15,749 nt of DNA, taken from positions 1-15,749 of the forward strand of contig DTVI01000463.1 in assembly GCA_012963655.1 (NCBI GenBank), written 5' to 3'. Shown piece after piece: positions 14,615 through 15,749 of this stretch. Below the pieces are notes generated by a model. It saw only the letters and a program-made list of their open reading frames with translations. It did no database searches and had not been told where the DNA came from. The translations under genes and the position numbers were made by a program. The DNA comes from Sulfurimonas sp. Its GTDB lineage: Bacteria; Campylobacterota; Campylobacteria; Campylobacterales; Sulfurimonadaceae. Within the stretch, counting starts at the first letter, position 1, and each line of letters begins with the position of its first letter.

Positions 14615-15565
14615 CTAAGTCTCCCCTTTTTCTTTCATAAGTTTTATTACTAAGGGAAGAATATCATGACTTTTTGTTTTATTAACAAATCCATCTGCTC
14701 CTAATGCTTCAGCCTCTCTTCTATTATTATCACCTGTCATAGAAGAATTAACTATGATAGGTATATTAGCAGTTTCTGGTTCCTCTTTTATTAGCCTTAT
14801 AACGGTAAACCCAGACATTTCAGGCATCTCAATATCTGTCACAATAGCGGGGATAACTGACTTATCAGGTAAGTCGTAAATATAGTTCATTAAAAGCTTT
14901 CCATTATTAAATATTTTATGCTTAACATCAGCCCTCTCTAGAAGTAAATGCAGATGTTTTTGCGCAACCTTTGAGTCTTCAGCTATAAGCAGAGTCCCAT
15001 ATAAAAGTTTGTCAGGAACAATAAGGTTTTTAATATTTTCAGGTGATTGATCTACATTAACCATAGCAGAAGGGATAACATCAGCTAAAAGTTGTTCAAA
15101 GTCTAAAACCAAGCAAAGGCTTCCATCTTCTAAACGTGTATCATTGACTACCTTTGAGCCATCATTCAGATTGTAAGCATCAGGAGCATGCATATCTGCC
15201 CAGTTCTTTTTAATAACACGATGAGCCTCGGTGATACGAAGACCAATAATAATTCCATTAAAGTCACATATAAGTAAGCGTGAGGTAACTACCTCTTCGT
15301 AGGTAATGGGATGGTCTAGCCAAAGAGGTAGATTTAAGATAGGAATCTGCACCCCTCTAAGTACAATAGTCCCTTCAAGAAAGGGGTGTGAAGAAGGGAT
15401 TTCCGTTAAAAAATGATTCTTAGCCTCAACAACTTCACGTGTTTTAAAAACATTAATAGCATAAAAGGGAGAATCTACGCCCGAAGAAGCCTTAAATACA
15501 AGAAGTTGTACCTCATTGTTTTTTGCGAGTTGAGTAGAAGCATCAACATGGTCTATTAATGACAT
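14615..15565 (-). CDS. cheV: Chemotaxis protein CheV (CheW domain plus receiver domain)
   Basis: A 316-residue cytosolic coupling protein that links chemoreceptors to the histidine kinase CheA and can be phosphorylated to adjust signalling. The CheW-like domain spans about residues 18-165 (FYAINVFKTREVVE, GTIVLRGVQIPILNLPLWL, GLRITEAHRVIKK). The receiver domain spans about 191-312 with Glu196 and Asp197, phospho-acceptor Asp244 in VTDIEMPEMSG, the Ser274/Ser275 region and Lys296. All receiver residues needed for phosphorylation are present. The ATG at 15565 follows AAGGA at six bases on the minus strand. No other chemotaxis gene is in the window; stand-alone cheV genes are common in Campylobacterota, which often carry several. 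Confidence 0.95.
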   Translation of the reverse strand: MSLIDHVDASTQLAKNNEVQLLVFKASSGVDSPFYAINVFKTREVVEAKNHFLTEIPSSHPFLEGTIVLRGVQIPILNLPLWLDHPITYEEVVTSRLLICDFNGIIIGLRITEAHRVIKKNWADMHAPDAYNLNDGSKVVNDTRLEDGSLCLVLDFEQLLADVIPSAMVNVDQSPENIKNLIVPDKLLYGTLLIAEDSKVAQKHLHLLLERADVKHKIFNNGKLLMNYIYDLPDKSVIPAIVTDIEMPEMSGFTVIRLIKEEPETANIPIIVNSSMTGDNNRREAEALGADGFVNKTKSHDILPLVIKLMKEKGET

Positions 15566-15624
15566 GATAATTCCTTAGTAAAATATCTAAAATGCGGTGC
15601 ATCAAAGAGATGGTATTAAAAATA

Positions 15625-15630
15625 ATTATA
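15625..15630 (-). promoter_or_regulatory. Candidate extended -10 box for cheV
   Basis: On the minus strand this reads TGCTATAAT, an extended -10, 60 bases before the cheV start codon. The region upstream is T-rich. This is the best promoter candidate for cheV; a sigma-54 or sigma-28 site was looked for by eye and not seen. Confidence 0.5.
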
Positions 15631-15679
15631 GCATAGATAATAAACAAATGTTAGAAAATAATATAGAGGATTTTTGTAG

Positions 15680-15685
15680 TATAAT
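15680..15685 (+). promoter_or_regulatory. Candidate -10 box directly before the last gene
   Basis: TATAAT ends only six bases before the ATG at 15692, so transcription would begin at or next to the start codon. This would give a leaderless message. The hexamer may instead be incidental, with the true promoter further upstream. Confidence 0.4.
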
Positions 15686-15691
15686 TGTCTT

Positions 15692-15749
15692 ATGAAAAGT
15701 CTATTATTATTTCTAAGCACAAGCCTCCTTTTAATGGGCTCTGAATATT
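15692..15749 (+). CDS. Start of an exported protein, cut by the window edge
   Basis: The ATG at 15692 opens a frame that runs off the right edge after 19 codons. The product begins with one lysine and then a leucine/serine-rich hydrophobic run (MKSLLLFLSTSLLLMGSE), a typical Sec signal peptide; LLLMGS could be read as a weak lipobox region but has no cysteine. The mature protein cannot be identified. There is no ribosome binding site at a normal distance; GAGGA lies 21 bases upstream. Confidence 0.6.
   Translation, partial: MKSLLLFLSTSLLLMGSEY

Noticed and set aside
1..15749. tRNA or rRNA genes, CRISPR arrays, insertion sequences with transposase
   Set aside because: No cloverleaf with a GTTCGA-type loop, no rRNA-like sequence, no regularly spaced repeats and no transposase or recombinase frame were found by eye on either strand.

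Overview
The window looks like a stretch of a Campylobacterota (Epsilonproteobacteria) chromosome. The DNA is AT-rich, ribosome binding sites are mostly AAGGA-type, and -10 boxes are TATAAT in T-rich surroundings. The decisive evidence is the gene order: a divergent HIT gene, then pheS-pheT-aroA-ispH-rpsA-(small anchored protein)-serA, which is the order I recall from Helicobacter pylori (HP0404 to HP0397) and Campylobacter jejuni. CheV and a multi-domain response regulator suggest a motile, chemotactic species. I cannot name the genus; a free-living sulfur-oxidising or Arcobacter-like lineage is an inference only.

Layout. 1-691: the 3' half of a di-heme cytochrome c peroxidase/MauG-type gene, broken by a single-base frameshift. 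770-874: an unlisted 34-residue single-span membrane protein. 945-1301: a HinT-type protein on the minus strand. 1366-1592: nested long inverted repeats whose outer-arm mismatches all become G-U pairs in a plus-strand RNA. 1681-7119: the tightly packed pheS-pheT-aroA-ispH operon (two phenylalanyl-tRNA synthetase subunits, a shikimate-pathway enzyme and an isoprenoid-pathway enzyme). 7261-8388: a response regulator on the opposite strand, splitting ispH from rpsA. 8666-10816: rpsA and a small membrane-anchored protein, closed by a perfect 19-bp terminator hairpin. 10878-12460: serA, interrupted by a one-base deletion and followed by a strong terminator. 12568-12912: a small decayed gene with several lesions. 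13090-14516: a translationally coupled pair, a hotdog-fold thioesterase-like protein and a nitronate monooxygenase-like flavoprotein. 14615-15565: cheV on the minus strand. 15692-end: the first codons of a secreted or lipid-anchored product.

Most of the window is housekeeping. The points that deserve attention are the structured element upstream of pheS, the PheS start site, the divergent editing region of PheT, the regulator inserted into an old operon, and three broken genes within 16 kb. Two of these have exactly one indel each, so sequencing or assembly error must be excluded; the third has several lesions and looks like real decay.
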